Assembly: GCF_026672275.1 (NCBI RefSeq)
Contig: NZ_JANQCD010000030.1
Coordinates: 1-57,542 of the forward strand
Length of the DNA stretch: 57,542 bases
Reading direction: 5' to 3'
DNA from: Marinifilum sp. D737
GTDB lineage: Bacteria; Bacteroidota; Bacteroidia; Bacteroidales; Marinifilaceae
Shown here: in pieces, positions 50,544 through 57,542 of the stretch
How positions within the stretch are numbered: the stretch's first letter is position 1
How the letters are laid out: the number at the start of each line of letters is the position of its first letter
Notes under the pieces: generated by a model
The model's input: only the letters and a program-made list of their open reading frames with translations
The model's database searches: none
What the model was told of the DNA's origin: nothing
Program-made: the position numbers and the translations under genes

Positions 50544-51335
50544 CTAAAGGTTAAATTCTAAAGTAATAATCGTTCCTGGAAAAGCCTTCTCATACTCTTT
50601 TGAGAAGGTTCGTTGTTTTACCTGTTTCCAAACTGCTGTTCCCGACAAGATCTGAATCTTTCCTTGGTTTTGTTGAACAAATTGCCTGATGGTAAACAAA
50701 CCAATTCCTTTGTGATTCCTCTTAAACGTAGTGGTTCCATTTTGCACAGCCCATTCAACAGCTGCTATGGGATGATTGCTTGAAGATATATCAACAAATG
50801 ACTTCCCTTTGTTAACAATGGTAACAAACAACTTCTTGTTGTATACCGAAAAATAATGCGATATAAAAACCTCACGACATTTACTATGCACAAAGGCATT
50901 TCTGAAAACCTCGGCAACACAAAGTTCTATTGCCATTTTCAAATGCTGATTTAAGCTAATATCCGGTCTTTCAGGAAATATTTTGGTTTCCAGATACTCT
51001 GATAAAGCTCCTTCGTCTGGACTTGTAAAATTCTGACATTTGATTAAGTGCTTCCATAAATCTTTCTTGGCAGCACCATTCACCAATTTTTTTGTATTAA
51101 ATAGGTTATCAATTGGTTCCTGAATTCCAATTAAGCGCGGCTTATTTTTCTTCTTCTCCAAGCCAGAAATTAAACAACCTAAAACTGAAAACAAGTTAGA
51201 TTCAATAACTTTTGTTTCCTCAAAGTTAAATACGATTTCTTCACCATAGCATTTTTTTGTTTGATGATACAAATCGGTAAAAAATACTACACCCTGAAAG
51301 TTATTTGTTAGCTTCTGAGGAATTGTAATCTCCAT
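50544..51335 (-). CDS. STAS-like / HATPase regulatory protein
   Basis: A 263-residue cytoplasmic protein that joins two signalling folds. Residues 1-75 have the STAS-like pattern (VFNFEETKVIESNLFSVLGC). Residues about 125-263 are a GHKL ATPase domain of the anti-sigma kinase type, with N-box ELCVAEVFRNAFVHS and G-box NHKGIGLFTIRQFV. The usual D-x-G-x-G G1 box is not evident (INKGKSF-like VNKGKSFVDISSS instead). In partner-switching systems these folds are usually separate proteins; here one chain holds both. No partner phosphatase or sigma factor is adjacent. The role is inferred. Confidence 0.75.
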   Translation of the reverse strand: MEITIPQKLTNNFQGVVFFTDLYHQTKKCYGEEIVFNFEETKVIESNLFSVLGCLISGLEKKKNKPRLIGIQEPIDNLFNTKKLVNGAAKKDLWKHLIKCQNFTSPDEGALSEYLETKIFPERPDISLNQHLKMAIELCVAEVFRNAFVHSKCREVFISHYFSVYNKKLFVTIVNKGKSFVDISSSNHPIAAVEWAVQNGTTTFKRNHKGIGLFTIRQFVQQNQGKIQILSGTAVWKQVKQRTFSKEYEKAFPGTIITLEFNL

Positions 51336-51412
51336 CTTTTTATCCTTGTTTAATTCCTAAATAAGAATCGTCTAAGATAAAAAAATAGAATAAATATTTT
51401 AGGTATCTAAAC

Positions 51413-51443
51413 AAAAAAAGCGATCCTAAAAAGGATCGCTTTT
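51413..51443 (-). terminator. Terminator of the TPR lipoprotein gene
   Basis: Perfect 12-bp stem AAAAGCGATCCT / AGGATCGCTTTT with a four-base loop; the minus-strand exit is T-rich. Confidence 0.9.
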
Positions 51444-51464
51444 CATATATCTTGTAATTTTTAA

Positions 51465-53189
51465 TTACTCAACGATAGCTTTGAATTTAGCATCTTCAAA
51501 TACTTTAGCAAATTCCATATCAGACTTCGCTACTGATTTTAAAGAAGCATCTTTAGCTACTGCAGTTTCAAGGTTAGTGAAAACTAAGTTATTGTTATCA
51601 GTTCTCGCACCTACTACAGCTTTTAGGTAGTATACCATTGCAGCATCGCTAGTGTTAGCGTTTAATTTTTCAAGAGCTACATTGTTCTTACCAGCTAAAA
51701 TGTTAGCTAAAGCAGCGTTTACTGATGGACAATCACCGAAGTGCTTCACAGCAGTATCGTAATCAGCTTTCATGATAGCAACAATACCTTGGTTGTAGTT
51801 AACTTCTTTACCAGCACCAGTTGCAGCACCAAAAAGAACTTCTGCTTCAGCAACATTACCGTTTACTAACTCAACAGCACCTAAGTTGTTTTTCACAACT
51901 GGGTTGTTTGCAGAAAGTTTATCAGCTTTTTCGAAGTTAGATTTAGCGTCAGCTACTTTACCCATACCGAATAAGATCATACCTGCATCGTTATAACCTC
52001 TCCAGTCTTTAGAGAATTGCTTCTTAGCTGATTCGTAAATTTTCAATTTATCGTCAGCAGACTTCACTAAAGTAGCAGAATATAATAATTCTTCAACGTT
52101 TAGTTCAGAAGGGTTGTTCATACCAAGATCTTTCAATTCAGCGTCAGACTTACCAATAAGGTCAACGTTAACAGTGAATTTAGCTCTTCTTAATTTAGGA
52201 AGTACTTCTTTCTTAACATCGTCGAAAGCAGCAGAAATGTTTCTGATTTCTTTTTCACGTACTTCAGGATCTGAGTACATAGAAAGAACACGTAGAATCA
52301 ACTCTTTATCTTGGATGTTAGAAGCTTTCATTAATTTTTGGAAACCTTCCCAGTCTTCTGGAGTAACTTTAGATTTGAAGAAATCATCAGCTGCATACTC
52401 AGTCATTTTACCTCTCTTCATTTCTTTCTTGATGTACTTAGAAGAAGAAACTTCACGCTTACCAGCTAATTTCTCGTTCCAATCTTGCTTACCATCTGGA
52501 GATGCATATGCAGAAACTTCAACTCCTTTGTATTCTTTCTTTTCGTCAGCTTTAACTGCGTCTAAGTAAGCTTTAAGAGCTTTAACATCTTCAGCTTTCA
52601 TTTCTGACCAACGAACTTGTGAGCTGTTGATTAGGTAGTGAAGATCTGCCTCTTGTGTTTCTGGAATAATTCTTTGGAATGCATCTTTACCCACGATATT
52701 CATTGGGTTATTTTGTACCAAAGTAGCAGTAGCAACTACACCATCAGCAATTTTGTAAGGATCGAATTCAACTGATTGCTCACCTTTGCTAGCAGTCATT
52801 CTAACTTCTAAGTCAGAAATTCTCATTGCTTGCTCGTAAGGAACTTTACCTGTATAGGTAATAGTTTTTCCAGTTTCAAAAGGAACTACAGTATTGTTTC
52901 CTTGAACTTTCTCGCCTTGTAAAGTTTTTGATGCGAATGCTTTTTCACCACCTTCGAACTTCAAAACAGGAGTTGCAACAAGAACGGCTTTTTTATTAAA
53001 ATATCCGCCTGGAATGTTAACAACAACTTTTACATCAACCATATCAGCGTGTGCTTCCAAAACTTCAGGAGTCACCTGATACTTGATATCGCTTGCTTCT
53101 TTCTTCATTTTATTAAGACCAGCACAGCTTGTAAGTACCAATCCTGCTAAAGCCAAAGAAGCTAAGGAAATAACCTTTGATCTTTTCAT
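51465..53189 (-). CDS. Lipoprotein with OmpA-like segment and TPRs
   Basis: A 574-residue envelope lipoprotein. Signal peptide with lipobox LTSC, so the mature N-terminus is the Cys at about 22. Residues 25-180 are beta-rich (VDVKVVVNIPGGYFNKKAVL). Around 225-260, VSAYASPDGKQDWNEKLAGKRE resembles the peptidoglycan-binding loop of OmpA domains. Residues about 380-540 contain TPR-like helical pairs (AGMILFGMGKVADAKSNFEKA, NNLGAVELVNGNVAEAEVLF). Lysine-rich and codon-regular, as in well-expressed genes. A role in envelope or secretion assembly is possible but not shown. No neighbour on the strand helps. Confidence 0.8.
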   Translation of the reverse strand: MKRSKVISLASLALAGLVLTSCAGLNKMKKEASDIKYQVTPEVLEAHADMVDVKVVVNIPGGYFNKKAVLVATPVLKFEGGEKAFASKTLQGEKVQGNNTVVPFETGKTITYTGKVPYEQAMRISDLEVRMTASKGEQSVEFDPYKIADGVVATATLVQNNPMNIVGKDAFQRIIPETQEADLHYLINSSQVRWSEMKAEDVKALKAYLDAVKADEKKEYKGVEVSAYASPDGKQDWNEKLAGKREVSSSKYIKKEMKRGKMTEYAADDFFKSKVTPEDWEGFQKLMKASNIQDKELILRVLSMYSDPEVREKEIRNISAAFDDVKKEVLPKLRRAKFTVNVDLIGKSDAELKDLGMNNPSELNVEELLYSATLVKSADDKLKIYESAKKQFSKDWRGYNDAGMILFGMGKVADAKSNFEKADKLSANNPVVKNNLGAVELVNGNVAEAEVLFGAATGAGKEVNYNQGIVAIMKADYDTAVKHFGDCPSVNAALANILAGKNNVALEKLNANTSDAAMVYYLKAVVGARTDNNNLVFTNLETAVAKDASLKSVAKSDMEFAKVFEDAKFKAIVE

Positions 53190-53304
53190 AACAACTACTT
53201 AATTATTTTAACTTTTAAAATTATATTCTAGTTCAAAAACAAATTTAAGAAAATTTTATGCAAATTAAATTTATTCCGTCTTTTTATTTGGATTTTCAGG
53301 GCTT

Positions 53305-53940
53305 TCAGAGAATTATCCTATTTAAACCTTGTTTACATTCGGTTTCGAAAATTGCCTTGGTAATTTTCTCATAATCACTTTCTTGATTAACAAAGTCGAT
53401 ATTATTGGTATCAATCACCAAAAATTTATGACCTTGTTGTTGTTTAAAGAACTCAAAATAACTGTCTTGTATCTTTAATAGATATTCAGCAGTAATCTCT
53501 TGTTCATATTCTCTTCCTCTCTTTTTGATATTCGATAATAGTTTCTCTACATTGGAATGCAGGTAAACATACAAATCGGGTTTAGGTAAGGAATTGTAAA
53601 TGATATGAAAAAACTGACGATACAAAGTATATTCATCATCCTGGAGAGTTTGCTTTGAGAATATCAAGGATTTCATAAAATAGTAATCCGAAATGGTAAA
53701 AGATTTAAACAAATCACGCTCGCTTAATTCTTTCTTCAGCTGATTGTATCTATCTGCCAGGAACGACATTTCCAATGGAAAGGAGTATTTATCAGGATCT
53801 TTATAAAATTTTGGCAAAAAAGGATTTTCAGCAAACTGCTCTAGTATCAGTTTAGCATTCCGCTCCTCTGATATTTTATGTGAAAGAGTCGTTTTCCCGG
53901 CACCAATATTACCTTCAATTACGATAAAATTATAATCCAT
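53305..53940 (-). CDS. Deoxynucleoside kinase
   Basis: A 211-residue dNK-family kinase from ATG at 53940 (MDYNFIVIEGNIGAGKTTLS); a frame from 53991 adds 17 unlikely residues. P-loop GNIGAGKT at about 10-17, then SFLADRYNQLKKE, the DR-containing substrate region around YYFMKSLIF, and the lid IKKRGREYEQEI. It phosphorylates deoxyadenosine, deoxyguanosine or related nucleosides; which one cannot be told. Together with tdk it points to active deoxynucleoside salvage. Confidence 0.9.
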   Translation of the reverse strand: MDYNFIVIEGNIGAGKTTLSHKISEERNAKLILEQFAENPFLPKFYKDPDKYSFPLEMSFLADRYNQLKKELSERDLFKSFTISDYYFMKSLIFSKQTLQDDEYTLYRQFFHIIYNSLPKPDLYVYLHSNVEKLLSNIKKRGREYEQEITAEYLLKIQDSYFEFFKQQQGHKFLVIDTNNIDFVNQESDYEKITKAIFETECKQGLNRIIL

Positions 53941-54095
53941 TAAAAATGTATTTGCGTTTTTGGAGTCATAAAAATAGAAAATGAAGGGCAAATATCAGGC
54001 TTTTTTAAAAAAAGAAAGAGCCAATTTTGATAAAAAAAATCAACACCAACTTCTTAATTCTATAGTCAGTTATTTTTGAGCAAGTTAGAAATATC

Positions 54096-54584
54096 TTATA
54101 ATTGCTTTCCTTTTCGTTTGCATTCCCGATCTTTTCTATTGCCTAAAATGTTACCCACAATCATCCCAACACCAGCACATAAGAAAAAAACAGTCGGATT
54201 AAAATGATAAAACATCCCATAAGTTAATAACAAGCCAAAAACAACTCCTACCAATGCAAATATGGCTGAGTAGGTATAAGTAAAATGATGGATTTGATAA
54301 ACTCCATGCTGATTTTTCAAGTGTTTTAAAAGTTTTTCTACGCGCTTTTCATATTCACTTCTATTTACACCAGATTTGTTGATCAAACGATCCAAATCAT
54401 CAATGATTTTTTCCAGCTCTACTTTTGCATATTTACAATCCAAGCAAGACGTTTGACTATTCAAAAATTTGGCAATGCGTTTCAATTTCTCAATCTGATA
54501 AAATCGAAAATCTTTTACAGATATAAAATCCTTTACTTGTTCATCTACTTTTTCAGATATCTGATCTACCCAATTGTTTTCCAT
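54096..54584 (-). CDS. Hypothetical membrane protein
   Basis: Unknown function, 162 residues. Residues 1-100 are helical and charged, with two Cys in NSQTSCLDCKYA. Two membrane segments at about 105-124 (YSAIFALVGVVFGLLLTYGM) and 129-148 (TVFFLCAGVGMIVGNILGN). The C-terminus is basic. No family recognised. It lies between the nucleoside kinase and pnp on the same strand, beyond the pnp terminator. Confidence 0.65.
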   Translation of the reverse strand: MENNWVDQISEKVDEQVKDFISVKDFRFYQIEKLKRIAKFLNSQTSCLDCKYAKVELEKIIDDLDRLINKSGVNRSEYEKRVEKLLKHLKNQHGVYQIHHFTYTYSAIFALVGVVFGLLLTYGMFYHFNPTVFFLCAGVGMIVGNILGNRKDRECKRKGKQL

Positions 54585-54627
54585 CTCTTCCTTTCATTTA
54601 CATTGCTAAAATAGACAAAGCATATAC

Positions 54628-54660
54628 AAAAAAAAATCCCGGGAATAATTTCCCGGGATT
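54628..54660 (-). terminator. Terminator of pnp
   Basis: Perfect 11-bp stem AATCCCGGGAA / TTCCCGGGATT, four-base loop, and nine T residues on the minus strand. Confidence 0.92.
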
Positions 54661-54679
54661 AAGAATAAAAATATATCGA

Positions 54680-56824
54680 TTATTTATTTTCTTCTTTTTT
54701 CTTTCTTTCTGGTTTTGGTAATAATACTTTTCTTGAAAGTTTAAGTTTACCAGATTTTGCATCGATATCGATTAATTTAACTTCTAATTCCTGGCCTTCT
54801 TTCAACACTTCATCTACTGTTTGTAGTCTTCTGTGTTCTATTTCAGAAATATGAAGCAATCCATCCTTACCTGGAAGAATTTCAACAAAAGCACCAAAAG
54901 TAACAATTGATTTTACCTTTCCTTTGTAGATCTCTCCAACTTCAGGAACAGCAACAATACCTTTTACTCTTGCTACAGCAGCATCGATTGATTCTTTGTT
55001 ATCTGCAGAGATATCAACCACACCTTTGCCATCAACTTCTTCAATTACAATAACTGCACCAGTTACTTCCTGAATTTCCTGAATGATTTTTCCACCAGGT
55101 CCGATAACAGCACCAATCATATCCTTAGGAATATCCATAGAAACGATACGTGGAGCATGTGGTTTCAAGTCTTCTCTCGGCTCCTCAATAGTTTCACCAA
55201 TCTTATCTAAAATATGAAGACGACCTTGACGAGCTTGTTCTAAAGCCTGAGCCAATACTTCATAAGGAAGGCCATCAACTTTAATATCCATTTGAGTAGC
55301 TGTAATACCATCTCTGGTACCAGTTACTTTAAAGTCCATATCTCCAAGGTGATCTTCATCACCTAAGATATCAGAAAGAACAGCATATTTTTCAGCACCT
55401 GCAGTAGAAATTAATCCCATTGCGATACCGGTAACAGGCTTCTTAATCTGAATACCTGCATCCATTAATGCTAAGGTACCAGCACAAACAGTAGCCATTG
55501 AAGAAGATCCATTTGATTCTAAAATGTCAGATACAACACGAATTGCATATGGAGAATCAGCTGGAATCATTCCCTTTAATGCACGGAAAGCAAGGTTACC
55601 ATGACCTACTTCACGACGGCTAATACCACGTGAAGGGCGAGCATCTCCAGTTGAAAATGGAGGGAAGTTATAGTGAAGAACGAACTTTTCTTTTCCTTGG
55701 TACAATACGTCATCTACAATCTTTTCATCAAGTTTAGTACCTAATGTAACTGATGTCAATGACTGAGTTTCACCACGAGTAAATACTGCAGAACCATGAG
55801 CGCCAGGAAGGTAATCGATCTCAGACCAAATAGGACGAATCTCATCAGTTTGACGACCATCTAAACGCAATCTATCTTCTAACACCATATTTCTCACCGC
55901 TTCTTTTTCCACATCGTGGTAGTAACGGCCAATAAGTGTCATATTTATTTCTTCTTCCTCTTTTCCTTCAGAGTATTCAGTAACAAACTCTTCTTTAACA
56001 GCTGCAAAATCTTCAGCACGCTGGTGTTTGTTTGCATTCTTACGACGAGCAACTTCAAGTACTTTATCGTAAGTTTTGTCAATGATTAACTGACGTAATT
56101 CTTCATCATTATTTTCATGACAATATTCTCTCTTTTCAGTTTTACCAACTTCCTCAGTCAATTCAATCTGAGCCTGGCACTGAACTTTAATAGCTTCGTG
56201 AGCAATTTTGATAGCTTCTAGCATTTCAGCTTCCGAAACTTCATCCATCTCACCTTCCACCATCATAATATTTTCCATAGTAGCAGCAACGATCATATCA
56301 AGATCTGCAGCTTCTAATTCGGTACGAGTTGGGTTAATTTTAAATTCACCATCAACTCTTGCCACACGCACTTCTGAAATTGGCTCCATGAATGGAATAT
56401 CAGAAACTGCAAGTGCAGCTGAAGCAGCCAAACCAGCCAATGCATCAGGCATGGTATCTGCATCTGCAGAAATCAAACTGATAGATACAAAAGTATCAGC
56501 ATGATAATCTTCTGGGAATAATGGACGTAGAGCACGGTCCACAAGGCGGGATACTAAAATTTCGTAATCAGAAGGTCTACCTTCACGTTTCATGAATCCA
56601 CCAGGGAAACGTCCTAATGCACTAAATTTTTCTTTGTAATCAACAGACAAAGGCATAAAGTCAACATCAGGTTTTGCGTCCTTAGCGGATACTACTGTTG
56701 CCAACAACATGGTCTTACCCATTTTTACTACTACAGATCCATCAGCTTGTTTTGCCAATTTCCCTGTTTCAATTGTGATGGACCTTCCATCACCCAATTC
56801 AATTATTTTTTCGATCACTTTCAT
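54680..56824 (-). CDS. pnp: Polyribonucleotide nucleotidyltransferase
   Basis: PNPase degrades RNA 3'-to-5' by phosphorolysis. The 714-residue protein has two RNase PH domains ([39 protein letters not shown]), a helical linker, a KH domain with [16 protein letters not shown] at about 565-625, and an S1 domain about 635-700 ([20 protein letters not shown]). The end is lysine-rich. rpsO lies upstream on the same strand with a hairpin in the 100-bp gap, the classic rpsO-pnp arrangement. Confidence 0.97.
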   Translation of the reverse strand: MKVIEKIIELGDGRSITIETGKLAKQADGSVVVKMGKTMLLATVVSAKDAKPDVDFMPLSVDYKEKFSALGRFPGGFMKREGRPSDYEILVSRLVDRALRPLFPEDYHADTFVSISLISADADTMPDALAGLAASAALAVSDIPFMEPISEVRVARVDGEFKINPTRTELEAADLDMIVAATMENIMMVEGEMDEVSEAEMLEAIKIAHEAIKVQCQAQIELTEEVGKTEKREYCHENNDEELRQLIIDKTYDKVLEVARRKNANKHQRAEDFAAVKEEFVTEYSEGKEEEEINMTLIGRYYHDVEKEAVRNMVLEDRLRLDGRQTDEIRPIWSEIDYLPGAHGSAVFTRGETQSLTSVTLGTKLDEKIVDDVLYQGKEKFVLHYNFPPFSTGDARPSRGISRREVGHGNLAFRALKGMIPADSPYAIRVVSDILESNGSSSMATVCAGTLALMDAGIQIKKPVTGIAMGLISTAGAEKYAVLSDILGDEDHLGDMDFKVTGTRDGITATQMDIKVDGLPYEVLAQALEQARQGRLHILDKIGETIEEPREDLKPHAPRIVSMDIPKDMIGAVIGPGGKIIQEIQEVTGAVIVIEEVDGKGVVDISADNKESIDAAVARVKGIVAVPEVGEIYKGKVKSIVTFGAFVEILPGKDGLLHISEIEHRRLQTVDEVLKEGQELEVKLIDIDAKSGKLKLSRKVLLPKPERKKKEENK

Positions 56825-56883
56825 CTTTTGTAGTTTATTTCAAACTTCATTTTTGGATAAGCAACAAGGTGTCGCCAATATAT

Positions 56884-56915
56884 AAAAAGCAATCCCGATT
56901 GCTCGGGATTGCTTT
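56884..56915 (-). terminator. Terminator-like hairpin between rpsO and pnp
   Basis: Perfect 13-bp stem AAAGCAATCCCGA / TCGGGATTGCTTT, loop of four, minus-strand exit with five T residues. It may end rpsO transcripts or act as a processing site in rpsO-pnp messages. Confidence 0.85.
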
Positions 56916-56924
56916 AATATGATA

Positions 56925-57194
56925 TTATTTACGAATATTTAAAGCTTTGATAATAGCTCTGTATCTTTCAATATCTTTTGCTTTTAAGTAATCAAGAAGG
57001 TTTCTTCTTTTACCTACTAGCAATTGCAGTGCACGTTGGGTACTGTAATCTTTTCTGTTGTTTTTCAAGTGCTCAGTTAAGTGAGCGATACGGTAAGAAA
57101 ACAAGGCAATCTGAGATTCTGCAGTCCCAGTGTCTTTGTTAGACTTCCCGTACTTTTCGAAAAGCTCTTGCTTTTTCTCTGCTGATAAATACAT
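56925..57194 (-). CDS. rpsO: 30S ribosomal protein S15
   Basis: An 89-residue helical primary binder of 16S rRNA. It shows KYGKSNKDTGTAESQIALFS, RIAHLTEHLKNNRKDYSTQR and LLVGKRRNLLDYLKAKD, the canonical S15 sequence, at full length. It is followed by pnp on the same strand. Confidence 0.97.
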   Translation of the reverse strand: MYLSAEKKQELFEKYGKSNKDTGTAESQIALFSYRIAHLTEHLKNNRKDYSTQRALQLLVGKRRNLLDYLKAKDIERYRAIIKALNIRK

Positions 57195-57250
57195 AATTCT
57201 TATTTTAAAATTAAAATTGTTTTAAAAGATTGTTATTCACAATCAATTTG

Positions 57251-57280
57251 CAAAATTAAGCAATATTTTCTACAAAGCAA
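57251..57280 (-). promoter_or_regulatory. Putative promoter of rpsO
   Basis: Minus-strand TTG (57280-57278), 19-base spacer, then TAATTTTG (57258-57251), an exact -7 match. The inferred start is about 50 bases before the rpsO ATG. Confidence 0.5.
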
Positions 57281-57460
57281 TTTCTAAGGGGAAAAACATC
57301 CTATGAATTGAAGGAATTTTACTGAAAGTTAATATGATATGAGGACCTTATCATATTTTTTTGAGAATTAGTTTAACTCTTACGTTTTTTCAATCTTGCT
57401 TGGCATTCATTAAACTCTTATCACAAGTGATTATTTGGCTAGTAGTTTTAAGTTTAGAGC

Positions 57461-57501
57461 AAAAAAAAAGAGTCTCACTCCTCTTGGAATAAGACTCTTT
57501 T
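57461..57501 (-). terminator. Terminator of the rRNA operon
   Basis: Stem AAAAGAGTCT / AGACTCTTTT (57492-57501 with 57466-57475 on the plus strand), 16-base loop, minus-strand exit with a T-run. It lies immediately after the 5S rRNA end. Confidence 0.85.
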
Positions 57502-57504
57502 AAA

Positions 57505-57542
57505 GGTTGGCGTCGACCTACTCTCCCACATTTCTGCAGTAC
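57505..57542 (-). rRNA. rrf: 5S ribosomal RNA, 3' end (partial)
   Basis: The reverse complement reads GTACTGCAGAAATGTGGGAG and then AGTAGGTCGACGCCAACC, the conserved 3' third of bacterial 5S rRNA. The rest lies outside the window. It is followed by a terminator, as expected for the last gene of an rRNA operon running leftwards. Confidence 0.9.

Overview
The window is an AT-rich chromosomal segment from a member of the Bacteroidota, most likely a marine Marinilabiliales/Marinifilaceae-type bacterium; the order-level placement is inference. The phylum assignment rests on a MurF-alanine racemase fusion, a PorP/SprF protein next to a protein with a gliding-motility (type B) C-terminal sorting domain, promoters of the TTTG/TAnnTTTG type, and phylum-specific neighbourhoods such as PASTA protein - RluA synthase - Ddl.

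Layout. Positions 1-1340 are gene-free and repeat-laden: a possible inverted-repeat mini-element, a 21-bp minisatellite, 42-bp direct repeats, three related hairpins and a relic of a second alr 3' end. Then come alr-murF and tdk (minus), a hypothetical plus rsmI (plus) and two 7-bp repeat arrays. From 23046 down to 6233 runs a large minus-strand surface-protein island: two adhesin-like secreted proteins, a tight eight-gene run (a 943-aa multidomain protein, six small two-domain secreted proteins, an 860-aa type IX secretion substrate) and PorP/SprF. From 23351 onward the window is mostly housekeeping: a YjjG-like nucleotidase, a structured ncRNA, a broken GxxExxY gene, dnaB, ispE, a biotin carrier and carboxyltransferase pair, an LptF/G permease, tgt, a glycosyltransferase coupled to a sigma factor, rsmG, rpmH, a PASTA/RluA/Ddl operon, gcvP, a metallo-hydrolase, thpR, elbB, a broken gamma-glutamyltransferase, arginine deiminase, an RNA methyltransferase, a STAS/HATPase protein, a TPR lipoprotein, a deoxynucleoside kinase, pnp and rpsO. 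The window ends inside a minus-strand 5S rRNA.

The most interesting part is the surface island. Nine Sec-exported proteins end in a short tail of the form P-x-I-x-x-F, and only the 860-aa protein carries a sorting domain. In the multidomain proteins of the same island an almost identical string begins each new Ig-like module, so the nine chains appear to stop just after the first strand of a domain they do not contain. Resemblance among the small proteins drifts along the gene order, from 943-like to 860-like. I infer an ordered, head-to-tail surface fibre with the 860-aa protein as anchor and PorP/SprF as its outer-membrane partner. This is a hypothesis from sequence alone. Two other genes are interrupted by single in-frame stops at family-signature positions (GxxExxY at the naming Tyr; gamma-glutamyltransferase at the Gln of GGAMQPQGH).
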